From UBA1573 sp034005165 (GTDB lineage Bacteria; Pseudomonadota; Alphaproteobacteria; Micavibrionales; Micavibrionaceae), in assembly GCA_034005165.1 (NCBI GenBank), contig JAVEVE010000001.1:248001-312000 (forward strand): a stretch of 64,000 bases of DNA, in the 5' to 3' direction. The stretch's first letter is position 1. Each line of letters opens with the position of its first letter. The position numbers were made by a program, and so were the translations under genes. The notes beneath the pieces are model-generated. The model worked only from the letters and a program-made list of their open reading frames with translations. It had not been told where the DNA came from and did not search any database. Below, in pieces: positions 44,034 through 53,697 of the stretch.

Positions 44034-46121
44034 TTAGCTAAAATTCAGCATTCCGGTGGCATACGCAATCCATGTAACCAAAGCGAGAAGCCCGATCATC
44101 ATGACAAACGCATAGTGATAAACAAATCCGCTTTGGAATTTGGAGAAAATCTGCCCGATCCTGCGGCTCAGAGCCGACATACCATCAGGCCCCAATCCGT
44201 CAATCAAAGCCTTATCACCGCCTACCCACAATCCTTTGCCCAAAGCCAAAGTCGTTTTGACAAACAAAACGTCATAGATCTCGTCAAAGAACCATTTACG
44301 GTAAAAAAGGATATGTATCGGTTTAAATATACGCACAAAAAATGCAGGAATGGACGGTACAAACATATAAGCCAGATAGCCAAAGAATATCCCGACGACA
44401 CCCATCACTGTCGGCAAAAGCTTAACCCATGTTTCAACATGGTGGGCTGCTGCCACAGTATCGTTCTCGTGTTTAACAAAAATACTTTTTCCAAAGAACG
44501 CGGCCTTATCAAGCAACGGTAACCCTTCAACCGTAGCCAGAACTTCTTCACGCACCTGATGCTCGAGCTGATCTTCTGTAGCAACTTCCATCTCTTCGGT
44601 CATTTCTCCTTCAACGGAAATGGATTGGTGAGGTTTGCCCAATTCGTGAGGAACACCAGAGAAACCACCATAAAGAATAGCCCCCGAGAAAAGTGCCCCG
44701 ACAGCCAAAACCGCCAAAGGTGCAGTCATAACCGGAGGGGACTCATGAATATGGTCCATAACATGATGGTCTGCACGAGGTTTACCATGGAACGTCATAA
44801 CAATCAGACGCCACGAATAGAATGCCGTCATAACCGCAGCTGCGATACCCATCCAATAGGCAAACTGTCCATACCAGCTATTAGACGCCCAGGCAGCTTC
44901 CAGAATCAGATCTTTGGAATAATATCCAGCAAAGAAAGGAATACCTGCCAAAGCCAGAGATCCTATAAACATGACAACATAAGTGAATGGAATCATCTTC
45001 CAGATACCGCCCATCCTCCGCATATCCTGCTCATCAGACATGGCATGGATGACAGATCCCGCCCCTAGGAACAACAAGGCTTTAAAGAATGCGTGCGTCA
45101 CAAGGTGGAACATAGCAGCAGAGTACGCAGAGACACCCAGTGCAAAAAACATGTAACCGAGTTGTGACATTGTCGAATATGCAATCACCCGCTTGATATC
45201 GAACTGGGTCATACCTATGGTTGCCGCTACAAATGCTGTAAATGCACCAAATAAGCAAACGACCATTAACGCGTCAGGAGCATATTCAAACACAGGAGAG
45301 AACCGCGCGACCAGAAAGACCCCTGCCGTAACCATTGTCGCCGCGTGAATAAGAGCCGACACAGGTGTAGGACCTTCCATCGCATCAGGCAACCATGTGT
45401 GCAATCCCAACTGTGCAGACTTGCCGACAGCACCGACAAACAGCAATAGACACAAACAAGTCAAGGCATGAAACTCATACCCGAAGAATGTAAACATATC
45501 GTTTGACTTACCAGCTGCTGCGTCAAATATCACATCAAACTGAACCGAGCCGAAAATAACGAATGCAGCCATAATACCCAGTGTCAGGCCCAAATCACCA
45601 ACACGATTGACAATGAACGCTTTCATTGACGCAGCATTAGCAGATGATTTGTGGTACCAGAACCCGATCAAAAGGTAAGATGCCAGACCAACACCTTCCC
45701 ACCCGAAGAACAATTGCAGAAGGTTGTCAGAGGTCACAAGCATAAGCATCGCGAAAGTAAAGAGCGACAAATACGCCATAAAACGGGATTTAGCTTCATC
45801 ATGATGCATATATCCGAGTGAGTAGACATGAACGCACGCTGAAACAATGTTCACAACACACATCATGATAACGGCGAGCTGATCCATGCGCAGAGTCCAC
45901 GCAACTTCAAAATCACCTGACGATATCCATGTCATAACCGGAAGTGTTTGGGGAGACATGCCCATAACAACAGTGAAAAACAATTTCACGGAAATCATCG
46001 CAGCCAACAAAACACCAGCAACGGTAACAATCTGGGAAAAAGTATCTCCGAGCTTTTTACCCAGCAAGCCTGCCAGCAAAAAACCGATGAGGGGAGCAAA
46101 TACGGCAAAATAATCGATCAT
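44034..46121 (-). CDS. nuoL: NADH-quinone oxidoreductase subunit L
   Basis: 695 residues, the largest antiporter-like subunit, with the C-terminal lateral helix region. FFGWEGVGLASYLLIGFWYH and LHTWLPDAMEGPTPVSALIHAA are intact. The segment at about 480–545 between core and lateral helix is acidic and rich in Glu (SVEGEMTEEMEV…), which is less conserved in the family. Confidence 0.98.
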   Translation of the reverse strand: MIDYFAVFAPLIGFLLAGLLGKKLGDTFSQIVTVAGVLLAAMISVKLFFTVVMGMSPQTLPVMTWISSGDFEVAWTLRMDQLAVIMMCVVNIVSACVHVYSLGYMHHDEAKSRFMAYLSLFTFAMLMLVTSDNLLQLFFGWEGVGLASYLLIGFWYHKSSANAASMKAFIVNRVGDLGLTLGIMAAFVIFGSVQFDVIFDAAAGKSNDMFTFFGYEFHALTCLCLLLFVGAVGKSAQLGLHTWLPDAMEGPTPVSALIHAATMVTAGVFLVARFSPVFEYAPDALMVVCLFGAFTAFVAATIGMTQFDIKRVIAYSTMSQLGYMFFALGVSAYSAAMFHLVTHAFFKALLFLGAGSVIHAMSDEQDMRRMGGIWKMIPFTYVVMFIGSLALAGIPFFAGYYSKDLILEAAWASNSWYGQFAYWMGIAAAVMTAFYSWRLIVMTFHGKPRADHHVMDHIHESPPVMTAPLAVLAVGALFSGAILYGGFSGVPHELGKPHQSISVEGEMTEEMEVATEDQLEHQVREEVLATVEGLPLLDKAAFFGKSIFVKHENDTVAAAHHVETWVKLLPTVMGVVGIFFGYLAYMFVPSIPAFFVRIFKPIHILFYRKWFFDEIYDVLFVKTTLALGKGLWVGGDKALIDGLGPDGMSALSRRIGQIFSKFQSGFVYHYAFVMMIGLLALVTWIAYATGMLNFS

Positions 46122-46146
46122 CTAAGTCTCCTGAGCCGGTTACGGA

Positions 46147-46458
46147 TCAGCCTTTCAAACTTGAAATATCTTCAACAGCAATCGAGCCTTTATTGCGGAA
46201 GAAGGTAACCAGAATAGCCAGACCGATTGCAGCCTCAGCAGCAGCAACCGTTAGAATAAACATGGTAAAAACCTGACCGCCAAGGTCATGCAGAAAACTA
46301 GAGAACGCCACGAAATTTATATTCACGGCCAAAAGCATCAATTCAATCGACATCAAAATAACAATGACGTTTTTTCTATTCAGGAAAATTCCGAACACAC
46401 CAACGGTAAACAAAATTGCCGCCAATGTCAGATAATGAAACAAACCGATCTCAAACAT
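46147..46458 (-). CDS. nuoK: NADH-quinone oxidoreductase subunit K
   Basis: 103 residues from the ATG at 46458, the family length; the frame is open 35 codons further but these lie within nuoJ. Three membrane segments with the two conserved membrane glutamates (SIELMLLAVN and AAEAAIGLAI). Overlaps nuoJ by eight bases. Confidence 0.96.
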   Translation of the reverse strand: MFEIGLFHYLTLAAILFTVGVFGIFLNRKNVIVILMSIELMLLAVNINFVAFSSFLHDLGGQVFTMFILTVAAAEAAIGLAILVTFFRNKGSIAVEDISSLKG

Positions 46459-47062
46459 GATCGACTCCTTTACCGCTGGAAACATGCTCGACTTTAAGAA
46501 TGTCCGAAGTTTTACGAGAGACCTGAGCTCCAACTTTCTGGCGCAGAACACCCGGACGAACACGCAAGGTCAAGACAATCGCACCAATCATCGCAACCAA
46601 CAAAATCAAACCGGAAACCTGAAACGGAAACACATAGTCTGTATAAAGGATAGAACCCAAAGCACGCGTATTATCAACACTGGCAACAGGATCAATTGAA
46701 GCACCTTCATCAATCGCAGCCGGAGGCCATGCACGATAGAGGGTAATCAATTCAGCAAGAAGCACACCTCCGAGAATAAGACCAAGCGGAACATATTCCA
46801 TGCACCCTTTTCGAAGTTCCGAGAAATTGATGTCGAGCATCATCACAACGAACAAGAACAATACTGCGACAGCACCGACATAGACAATGACCAGTATCAT
46901 CGCCACAAACTCAGCTCCGAGCAAAACAAACAAGCCCGCAGCATTGAAAAAGGCAAGGATAAGGAACAGAACCGAATAAACCGGATTTCGTGCCGAGATC
47001 ACAAAGATCGCACTCGTCAGGAGAACAAAAGAAAATAGATAAAAGGCAAATACCCCGATCAT
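46451..47062 (-). CDS. nuoJ: NADH-quinone oxidoreductase subunit J
   Basis: 203 residues, five membrane segments, with the family core ARNPVYSVLFLILAFFNAAGLF and IVYVGAVAVLFLFVVMML. In the membrane arm it carries the pi-bulge helix that takes part in coupling. Unlike in other genomes it does not follow nuoI directly; a CheZ-like gene lies between. Confidence 0.96.
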   Translation of the reverse strand: MIGVFAFYLFSFVLLTSAIFVISARNPVYSVLFLILAFFNAAGLFVLLGAEFVAMILVIVYVGAVAVLFLFVVMMLDINFSELRKGCMEYVPLGLILGGVLLAELITLYRAWPPAAIDEGASIDPVASVDNTRALGSILYTDYVFPFQVSGLILLVAMIGAIVLTLRVRPGVLRQKVGAQVSRKTSDILKVEHVSSGKGVDHV

Positions 47063-47137
47063 GGGAGACTCTCGCGTTTATGGTTGCAAAAAGCATCACA
47101 TTTCTAATGCCTTACACCTGATTCCGCAAGCGCATAG

Positions 47138-47161
47138 ACGAAAAAAACCGTATTTTTTCGT
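47138..47161 (-). terminator. AT-rich inverted repeat between cheZ-like gene and nuoJ
   Basis: ACGAAAAAA, six-base loop, TTTTTTCGT: a perfect 9-bp stem, 64 bases after the cheZ-like stop. Could be a weak terminator or processing site. No separate T run follows. Confidence 0.3.
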
Positions 47162-47224
47162 GACTATTAACAATTAAAAGGAAAAACGAGATCAAAGAGA
47201 TAATCGAGATCGACCGAAAAAAAT

Positions 47225-47869
47225 CTAATCAAACAAAGCGTCAATATCTGCTTGGGAGGATGCATGATTTTCCGTAGAGTCGCGTATCCCGCCTTGTTGT
47301 GCATCAGGTTTGATATCAATGCCCAGACTTCCCAGTGTTGTGCTGATATGCTCTTCAATCGTCTCGATTGACTCTAGAATTTTACGTATTCTCTGGCCGG
47401 TCAAATCCTGAAAACTACATGCCAAAAGGATAGATTCAACATCCCCGCGTGTTTCCTCAAAGAAACGCTGCCTTGCTTGCTCACCTGTTAACGAGGCGTC
47501 CTCTTTGATTCGAGAAGAAATACGTTCTGCTGCATCCATAATTTGGGTGGCGGCATCTTCTGTTGTGCGAATAACGGCCTCCAGCTCGACCCCCGTATTG
47601 GCAGCAGTATGTCCATCCCCACGGAAATTGATTGCGGCCAACGCATTCAGGATTTCCCCGAAACGCCCCGTAAGGCCCTCCTCTGCCATATCAAGTTGCT
47701 GAGACGTGGCGTTAATTTCCATAGAAATCTCATCGAAGCGACGCCGTACAAAACGCTCAAGAGAATCAAGCTGCTCCTTCATAGTCCCGACCAAGAGCAT
47801 AACGCCCTCGATAGTACGTTCATCACTAACTTGGTGAATATCTTTTAAAACAGCTTTGGATTGATCCAT
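47225..47869 (-). CDS. cheZ: CheZ-like CheY-P phosphatase inside the nuo cluster
   Basis: 214 residues, helical throughout. The active-site motif of CheZ is clear as SFQDLTGQRIRKI, with Asp155 and Gln159 in the place of the catalytic Asp143 and Gln147 of the E. coli enzyme, and the last eight residues ADIDALFD resemble the C-terminal CheY-binding peptide. Residues 20–80 and 100–180 would form the long hairpin. It is therefore expected to dephosphorylate CheY-like regulators. No other chemotaxis gene is in the window. It has a likely promoter of its own and lies between nuoI and nuoJ with gaps of over 125 bases on both sides. Confidence 0.85.
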   Translation of the reverse strand: MDQSKAVLKDIHQVSDERTIEGVMLLVGTMKEQLDSLERFVRRRFDEISMEINATSQQLDMAEEGLTGRFGEILNALAAINFRGDGHTAANTGVELEAVIRTTEDAATQIMDAAERISSRIKEDASLTGEQARQRFFEETRGDVESILLACSFQDLTGQRIRKILESIETIEEHISTTLGSLGIDIKPDAQQGGIRDSTENHASSQADIDALFD

Positions 47870-47918
47870 CTGATCATAACCCCTGCAAATTAGAGCGGAA
47901 AAATTGAGCTACTAACGT

Positions 47919-47949
47919 AGTATAGTACGCAGTGGTTAATAAGTGTAAA
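47919..47949 (-). promoter_or_regulatory. Possible promoter of the cheZ-like gene
   Basis: Minus strand TTTACA (47944–47949) with TACTAT (47922–47927, spacer 16) or TATACT (47919–47924, spacer 19). About 50 bases before the ATG. Confidence 0.45.
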
Positions 47950-47998
47950 ATAATATCTCTAAAAAATAGCGTACGCAAGCGGCAAGCAGTCAGGGACT

Positions 47999-48487
47999 CT
48001 ACCTGTAGGGAGCCGTTACTGCCAAGTTTCTAGCTATCTGGGCTTCCCAACGATCGCCGTTTTCCAGAAGCTTCGCCTTATTATAAAAAAGTTCATCTCT
48101 GGTTTCTGTAGCAAACTCAAAATTAGGTCCCTCAACAATTGCATCAACAGGACATGCCTCCTGACACAACCCACAATATATACATTTGGTCATATCAATA
48201 TCATAACGTGTTGTTCGTCTGGAGCCATCTTCACGAGGCTCAGCTTCAATCGTAATTGCCAATGCAGGACAAATCGCTTCACACAATTTACAGGCAATAC
48301 AACGCTCTTCGCCATTCGGATAACGGCGCAAAGCATGCTCTCCGCGAAAACGTGGAGACAAAGGCCCCTTCTCGTAAGGATAGTTGATCGTCACACGCGG
48401 TACAAAAAACATATACTTAAGAGTCAAAAGCATCCCTTTGAGGATTTCGACCAACATGAAAGACTGGGCAATACGAACTGCAGACAT
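47999..48487 (-). CDS. nuoI: NADH-quinone oxidoreductase subunit I
   Basis: 162 residues with two 4Fe-4S motifs, CIACKLCEAICP and CIYCGLCQEACP, for clusters N6a and N6b that pass electrons to NuoB. N-terminal amphipathic helix lies on the membrane. Follows nuoH by 25 bases. Confidence 0.98.
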   Translation of the reverse strand: MSAVRIAQSFMLVEILKGMLLTLKYMFFVPRVTINYPYEKGPLSPRFRGEHALRRYPNGEERCIACKLCEAICPALAITIEAEPREDGSRRTTRYDIDMTKCIYCGLCQEACPVDAIVEGPNFEFATETRDELFYNKAKLLENGDRWEAQIARNLAVTAPYR

Positions 48488-48512
48488 TTTAAACTCTCAT
48501 TATCCTTAAAGC

Positions 48513-49526
48513 CTACTGAGGCAATGCATCGAAAAATACCAGAGCTCCAGCCACAACAATGACCCAAGCCATAGAAAACGGCAAGAAAACTTTCCAACCC
48601 AAACGCATCAACTGATCATAGCGGTAACGTGGGAATGTAGCGCGCGTCCAGAAAAAGAAGAATAGAACAGCACACACTTTGAGAACAAACCAGATAGGTC
48701 CCGGAATGAAAGCCAAAGCCTCGATTCCAAATGGAGGCAACCAACCACCCAAGAACAAAACCGTTGTCATCCCGCTCATCAAAACCATATTCATGTATTC
48801 ACCAAGGAAGAACAAAACGAACGTCCCTGCCGAATATTCCACCATAAACCCGCCGGATAATTCTGATTCACCTTCCGGCAAGTCGAACGGCGCACGGTTT
48901 GTTTCCGCCAAAATCGAAATCAGGAAAATAACAAGCATCGGCAACAATAACAGCTGCATCCACCATGTCCGCTCTGCCAAAACGATCTCTGAAAGGTTCA
49001 TCGTTCCCGTACATAAAATCACACAGACAATCACAAGCCCCATGGACACTTCATAAGATACCATTTGCGATGCGGAACGCAGACCACCCAAAAATGCATA
49101 TTTGGAGTTAGAGGCCCATCCCGCCATAATGACCCCGTAAACTCCGAGGGAAGACACAGCAAACAAGAACAGAACACCGACATTGATATTGGCAAAAACA
49201 ATTTGTGAACTCACAGGAATAACCGACCACGCCACCATAGCCAGAGTCAAAATCAAAATCGGGGCCATGAAGAACACCGGTCTATTGGCCTGTGTTGGAA
49301 TAATTGTTTCTTTGGATAAAAGCTTAAAGGCATCCGCAAAAGGCTGCAACAACCCGAAAGGCCCGACAGTCATCGGTCCCTGACGCCGTTGCATAGCGCC
49401 AAGAACTTTTCTTTCGGCGTATGTCACGAAGGCCACAAAAACCATGATACAGACCAGAAACACGACCATAAGGAGGATTTGTCCGGCTGGCGTCATAAAA
49501 AAGTTCAATATGTCTTCAAGTAACAT
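48513..49526 (-). CDS. nuoH: NADH-quinone oxidoreductase subunit H
   Basis: 337 residues, eight membrane segments, forms the quinone chamber with NuoB and NuoD. Typical AERKVLGAMQRRQGP near residue 35 and the charged loop AETNRAPFDLPEGESELSGG are intact. Confidence 0.98.
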   Translation of the reverse strand: MLLEDILNFFMTPAGQILLMVVFLVCIMVFVAFVTYAERKVLGAMQRRQGPMTVGPFGLLQPFADAFKLLSKETIIPTQANRPVFFMAPILILTLAMVAWSVIPVSSQIVFANINVGVLFLFAVSSLGVYGVIMAGWASNSKYAFLGGLRSASQMVSYEVSMGLVIVCVILCTGTMNLSEIVLAERTWWMQLLLLPMLVIFLISILAETNRAPFDLPEGESELSGGFMVEYSAGTFVLFFLGEYMNMVLMSGMTTVLFLGGWLPPFGIEALAFIPGPIWFVLKVCAVLFFFFWTRATFPRYRYDQLMRLGWKVFLPFSMAWVIVVAGALVFFDALPQ

Positions 49527-49543
49527 CTTTTTATACCTTTAAA

Positions 49544-51604
49544 TTATTCCGCGGCTTCGGCCAGTTGAGGTTTTGTAACAAACTCGGCTGTACATTTGGA
49601 CATTGTAGGGGACAGGCGGGAAATAGAATTCGTCATGTAGTAATTATCGATTGGAGAATGGAATGGATGCTTGCGCACATCTCCCACCTTGCCGAAAGAC
49701 TTCCAATCAGCGGTAACAACTTCGCCGATTTTTCCGAACTGGGAAAATTCCTTGACCATACGTGCGCGCAACTGGTGAAGGCTATCATAAGGAAGAGGTT
49801 TACCGACTTTCTCGGAAAGCGCTCGTATAATTTTCCAATCTTCACGTGCATCGCCCGGAGCAGAAACAGCCTTCTTCGCCATTTGAACCCGTCCGTCAGT
49901 ATTCACATACAAACCATCTTTTTCAGTATAGGCAGCTCCCGGCAAAACGATGTCCGCACGAACAGCACCCTGATCACCATGATGCCCCTGATAGATCACA
50001 AACGTATCATTCCCGAGTGATGCCTCGACATTAAACTCATCAACGCCCATCAGATATACGACGTCCAATTCTTTATTTTGGGAAGCCGTCAGAATGCCGT
50101 ATGCATTCAACCCGTCCCCTTGAGGAATAAATCCAAGATCCAAAGCACCAACGCGGGAGGCATGAATCTGAAGCACGTTAAATCCGTTCCAACCTTCTTT
50201 CACAACCCCCATCTTGGTTGCAAAATCATAAAGAGCTGCATGCACTGCCTCACCGTCAGGGCGCAGGAAAGCACCCTGCCCGACAATAATCATTGGTTTT
50301 TTGGCGGATTTCAAAACATCAAAAAATGAATGGGGCTGAGCCAATGCATCAGGACCGACACCAATATAAACACAAGGGTAAGTCAGATCTTTTTGTTCAC
50401 CGATCACACCAACCTTGGTGCGTTTTGCCAACCAGCTCTTTCTGATGCGCGCATTAACCAGAGGAGCTTCATGACGTGGATTTGTCCCGACCAGCAGAAC
50501 AGCATCCGCTTCATCAATACCGGCAATCCCGCTATTCATCACATAACCGCAACGCTTAGAGACATCAAACAACGTTCCGTCCGTTCGGCAATCAATATTC
50601 TTAACACCCAGAGACAACATTAGGTCTTTCAAAGCCAGAATGGACTCTGACTCACACAAAGCGCCAACCATAGCAGCAATCTTAGAAGATTGAGTTGCCA
50701 TTAGCTTCTCAGCTACTTTTGTCAGTGCTTCATCCCAAGTTGCAGGGCGCAAAGCTCCACTTTCCGCATCACGAACATACGGACGATCCAAACGTGATTT
50801 TTTTAAGCCATCGATTGCGTAGCGAGATTTATCAGCCAACCACTCCTCGTTAACATCTTCATTCAAGCGCGGAAGAACACGCATCACTTCATTTCCCCGC
50901 GCATCAATGCGAATATTTGATCCGACAGCGTCATGGACATCAATCGACTCGGTCTTGCGCAGCTCCCAAGGGCGTGCAGTAAAGGCATAAGGCTTGTTGG
51001 TCAAAGCACCAACTGGACAAACATCGACAAGATTGCCAGAAAGTTCTGAAGCGATTGCTTTTTCAACGAATGTTGTGATCTCTGCATCTTCACCGCGATT
51101 AAGCATTCCCAGACAAGATACACCCGCGATCTCCTCGGAAAACCGCACACAACGGGTACATTGAATACAACGGGTCATAACTGTTTTTATCAAAGGCCCC
51201 ATATCAGGATCTTTTTTTGCACGCTTATCTTCTGCATAACGGGAACGATCAAATCCGTAACCGTACGCCTGATCCTGCAAATCACACTCGCCACCCTGAT
51301 CACAAATTGGGCAATCAAGAGGGTGGTTAATCAGCATCATTTCCATGACGCCATGTCGAGCTTTGGTAATCATCGGCGAATCAGTCACGACTTCCATGTT
51401 TTCACCACACGCCATAGCACAGGATGCAACCGGCTTAGGCGCGCCCTTCACTTCAACGAGACACATACGGCAGTTCGCGGGCACGCTTAGCTTGTCGTGA
51501 TAACAGAAGCGCGGAATTTCATACCCCAACATTTCGGCAGCTTGAAGAATAGATGTACCGGCTGGGACTTCGATTTCGGTGTTATTGATCTTTAATTTTG
51601 GCAT
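49544..51604 (-). CDS. nuoG: NADH-quinone oxidoreductase subunit G
   Basis: 686 residues of the NADH module. N-terminal 2Fe-2S ligands (RFCYHDKLSVPANCRMC), the His-Cys3 cluster (HPLDCPICDQGGECDLQ) and the 4Fe-4S ligands (TRCIQCTRCVRF and VDVCPVGA) are complete; the rest is the molybdopterin-oxidoreductase-like fold without cofactor. 75 bases separate its start from the four-cysteine secreted protein upstream. Confidence 0.98.
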   Translation of the reverse strand: MPKLKINNTEIEVPAGTSILQAAEMLGYEIPRFCYHDKLSVPANCRMCLVEVKGAPKPVASCAMACGENMEVVTDSPMITKARHGVMEMMLINHPLDCPICDQGGECDLQDQAYGYGFDRSRYAEDKRAKKDPDMGPLIKTVMTRCIQCTRCVRFSEEIAGVSCLGMLNRGEDAEITTFVEKAIASELSGNLVDVCPVGALTNKPYAFTARPWELRKTESIDVHDAVGSNIRIDARGNEVMRVLPRLNEDVNEEWLADKSRYAIDGLKKSRLDRPYVRDAESGALRPATWDEALTKVAEKLMATQSSKIAAMVGALCESESILALKDLMLSLGVKNIDCRTDGTLFDVSKRCGYVMNSGIAGIDEADAVLLVGTNPRHEAPLVNARIRKSWLAKRTKVGVIGEQKDLTYPCVYIGVGPDALAQPHSFFDVLKSAKKPMIIVGQGAFLRPDGEAVHAALYDFATKMGVVKEGWNGFNVLQIHASRVGALDLGFIPQGDGLNAYGILTASQNKELDVVYLMGVDEFNVEASLGNDTFVIYQGHHGDQGAVRADIVLPGAAYTEKDGLYVNTDGRVQMAKKAVSAPGDAREDWKIIRALSEKVGKPLPYDSLHQLRARMVKEFSQFGKIGEVVTADWKSFGKVGDVRKHPFHSPIDNYYMTNSISRLSPTMSKCTAEFVTKPQLAEAAE

Positions 51605-51678
51605 GACGGCAGACTCGGATTTCCGATTAAATTAGTTTAGAAGTCCTAGCATATTGAACATTAAGAGAAAATGCCCAA

Positions 51679-52167
51679 TTAGCGGACAAACCCACATTTT
51701 TTTCGATTGTTGACATCAGCTGTATAAGACGCGATACGACGGAAACTGTCTCCAGCAAAATAACGCTGCATTTCTGCGGTCGGCTGCATGGCTTTTGGGC
51801 GATAGGCGTATACGACAGAAATATAAGACATAACATCGGAAGGCGTGGCCACTTTCAAAGCCCCCTTGACATAACACTGACAAGCGCTCTGAAACTTGCC
51901 ATATAGCTCCTTCGAAGGATTTAAAGGAAAAAGCTGACCGCTTTCAACCATCAACCTTTGATCATTTTGCAAACAAACGGACATAAAAATATTTTCCGCA
52001 TAGATCGCATTCATCTGGTCGTACTGCGCACGTTCTTTCTCGGTCATCGCGCGCTGCTGCTGAGGCTTTTGTTGAGAAACCTGCTGGGCATATGATGGGG
52101 AGTCAAAGGGTGAAAATAACAAAAGAACAAATATAAACAATGAGTTGCAGATATATCTTAATGTCAT
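51679..52167 (-). CDS. Secreted four-cysteine protein between nuoF and nuoG
   Basis: 162 residues. Signal peptide about 1–27 (hydrophobic FIFVLLLFS, end SYA). A Gln-rich stretch (28–40) leads to a helical domain with four cysteines in a C-x30-C-x-C-x59-C pattern (Cys65, Cys96, Cys98, Cys158) that could form two disulfides in the periplasm. I recognise no family. It sits on the same strand between two subunits of the cytoplasmic NADH module, where no periplasmic component is expected, so a direct role in complex I is doubtful. Confidence 0.7.
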   Translation of the reverse strand: MTLRYICNSLFIFVLLLFSPFDSPSYAQQVSQQKPQQQRAMTEKERAQYDQMNAIYAENIFMSVCLQNDQRLMVESGQLFPLNPSKELYGKFQSACQCYVKGALKVATPSDVMSYISVVYAYRPKAMQPTAEMQRYFAGDSFRRIASYTADVNNRKKCGFVR

Positions 52168-52207
52168 TTATCAACCTGTTGCGCTATAAAATTAACATGC
52201 AGGCGAC

Positions 52208-53497
52208 CTAAGCGGCGTCCTGCGCTCCTTTTCTGTATTCCATTATACGCTTTTCCACCTCAGGACGGAAATGTCTGAACAAGCCCTGAATTGGCCATGC
52301 AGACGCATCACCATGCGCACAAATTGTATGGCCTTCAATTTCCTTAGTCAGATCAAGCAACATATCAATCTCCTCCAAAGAGGCATTTCCGATAGCCATA
52401 CGTTGCATAATTCTGTAGAGCCAACCGGTTCCTTCACGGCAAGGAGTGCACTGACCACAACTTTCATGCATATAGAAGTGTGTCAGACGTGCAATAGCCG
52501 CAACAATATCAGTGCTTTTATCCATAACAATCACGCCAGCAGTCCCCAAGCCGGATTGCACAGAACGCAAAGAATCAAAATCCATCGTAACTGTATCGCA
52601 AATATGCTTCGGCAAGAGCGGTGTAGATGATCCTCCTGGAATAATCGCCAAGAGATTATCCCAACCACCACGAACACCTCCGGCATGCTTTTCGATCAAT
52701 TCTTTCAATGGAATGCCCATCTCTTCTTCCACATTACACCGATGATTGACATGTCCGGAGATACAAAACAGCTTGGTTCCTGTGTTTTTTTCGTCTTTCC
52801 CAAGCCCGGCAAACCAAGCCCCTCCACGGCGCATAATGGTCGGAGCAACCGCAATTGTTTCAACATTATTAACGGTTGTCGGGCAAGAATACAGCCCCGC
52901 CCCCGCTGGAAACGGCGGTTTATTCCGTGGCTGCCCCTTCTTCCCCTCGATACTCTCGATCAGGGCGGTTTCCTCACCACAAATATAGGCTCCCCCCCCA
53001 CGATGGAGGACAACATCAAAGTCCCACCCCGAACCAGCGGCATTTTTGCCCAAAAGACCAGCATCATAGGCTTCCTTGATCGCGCGGTTAATCGTCGATC
53101 CTTCATTAAAGAATTCACCTCGCATATAGATGTAGGCACGATGTGCCCCCATTGCAAAACCTGCAATCAAAGCACCTTCCAGCAATTTATGAGGCTCATG
53201 ACGCAAAATATCACGGTCTTTACAGGTTCCCGGCTCTGATTCGTCGGCATTGATAACAAGATAATGCGGGCGCCCATCCGATTCTTTGGGCATAAACGAC
53301 CATTTCATTCCCGTAGGGAATCCCGCTCCACCGCGACCACGCAACCCGGAAGACTTCATCTCGTTGATAATCCAATCACGACCTTTGGCCAGAATATCCT
53401 TGGTATTATCCCAATCTCCGCGCTTTTTTGCGGCATCAAGAGAAAAAGGCTCCCAGCCATAAACATTGGTAAAGATACGATCCTGATCGGCAAGCAT
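52208..53497 (-). CDS. nuoF: NADH-quinone oxidoreductase subunit F
   Basis: 429 residues; binds NADH and FMN and cluster N3. Visible: GRGGAGFPTGMKW for nucleotide binding, EPGTCKDRDI, CGEETALIESIEGKKG and the cluster ligands SCGQCTPCREGTGW with a further Cys in HTICAHGD. The plus-strand symporter gene is divergent from it, so nuoF and the genes after it need a promoter in 53498–53697. Confidence 0.98.
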   Translation of the reverse strand: MLADQDRIFTNVYGWEPFSLDAAKKRGDWDNTKDILAKGRDWIINEMKSSGLRGRGGAGFPTGMKWSFMPKESDGRPHYLVINADESEPGTCKDRDILRHEPHKLLEGALIAGFAMGAHRAYIYMRGEFFNEGSTINRAIKEAYDAGLLGKNAAGSGWDFDVVLHRGGGAYICGEETALIESIEGKKGQPRNKPPFPAGAGLYSCPTTVNNVETIAVAPTIMRRGGAWFAGLGKDEKNTGTKLFCISGHVNHRCNVEEEMGIPLKELIEKHAGGVRGGWDNLLAIIPGGSSTPLLPKHICDTVTMDFDSLRSVQSGLGTAGVIVMDKSTDIVAAIARLTHFYMHESCGQCTPCREGTGWLYRIMQRMAIGNASLEEIDMLLDLTKEIEGHTICAHGDASAWPIQGLFRHFRPEVEKRIMEYRKGAQDAA

Positions 53498-53697
53498 GAT
53501 AAATTATCTCCAGAAATGAGCCTGTAATACAAGCCCTCAAGATATAAAACATCACCGGAAGCCCTGCAATCCATAAAGAATAATTCCCGAACAAAAAACA
53601 GCTTATAAGCAACAACTCTGGATAATTCTGGAATTGACACCCTGCACAAATGTGGAACACTTGAGCCTTATTGGGCTTTTCAGGGAGATTCGCCGCT

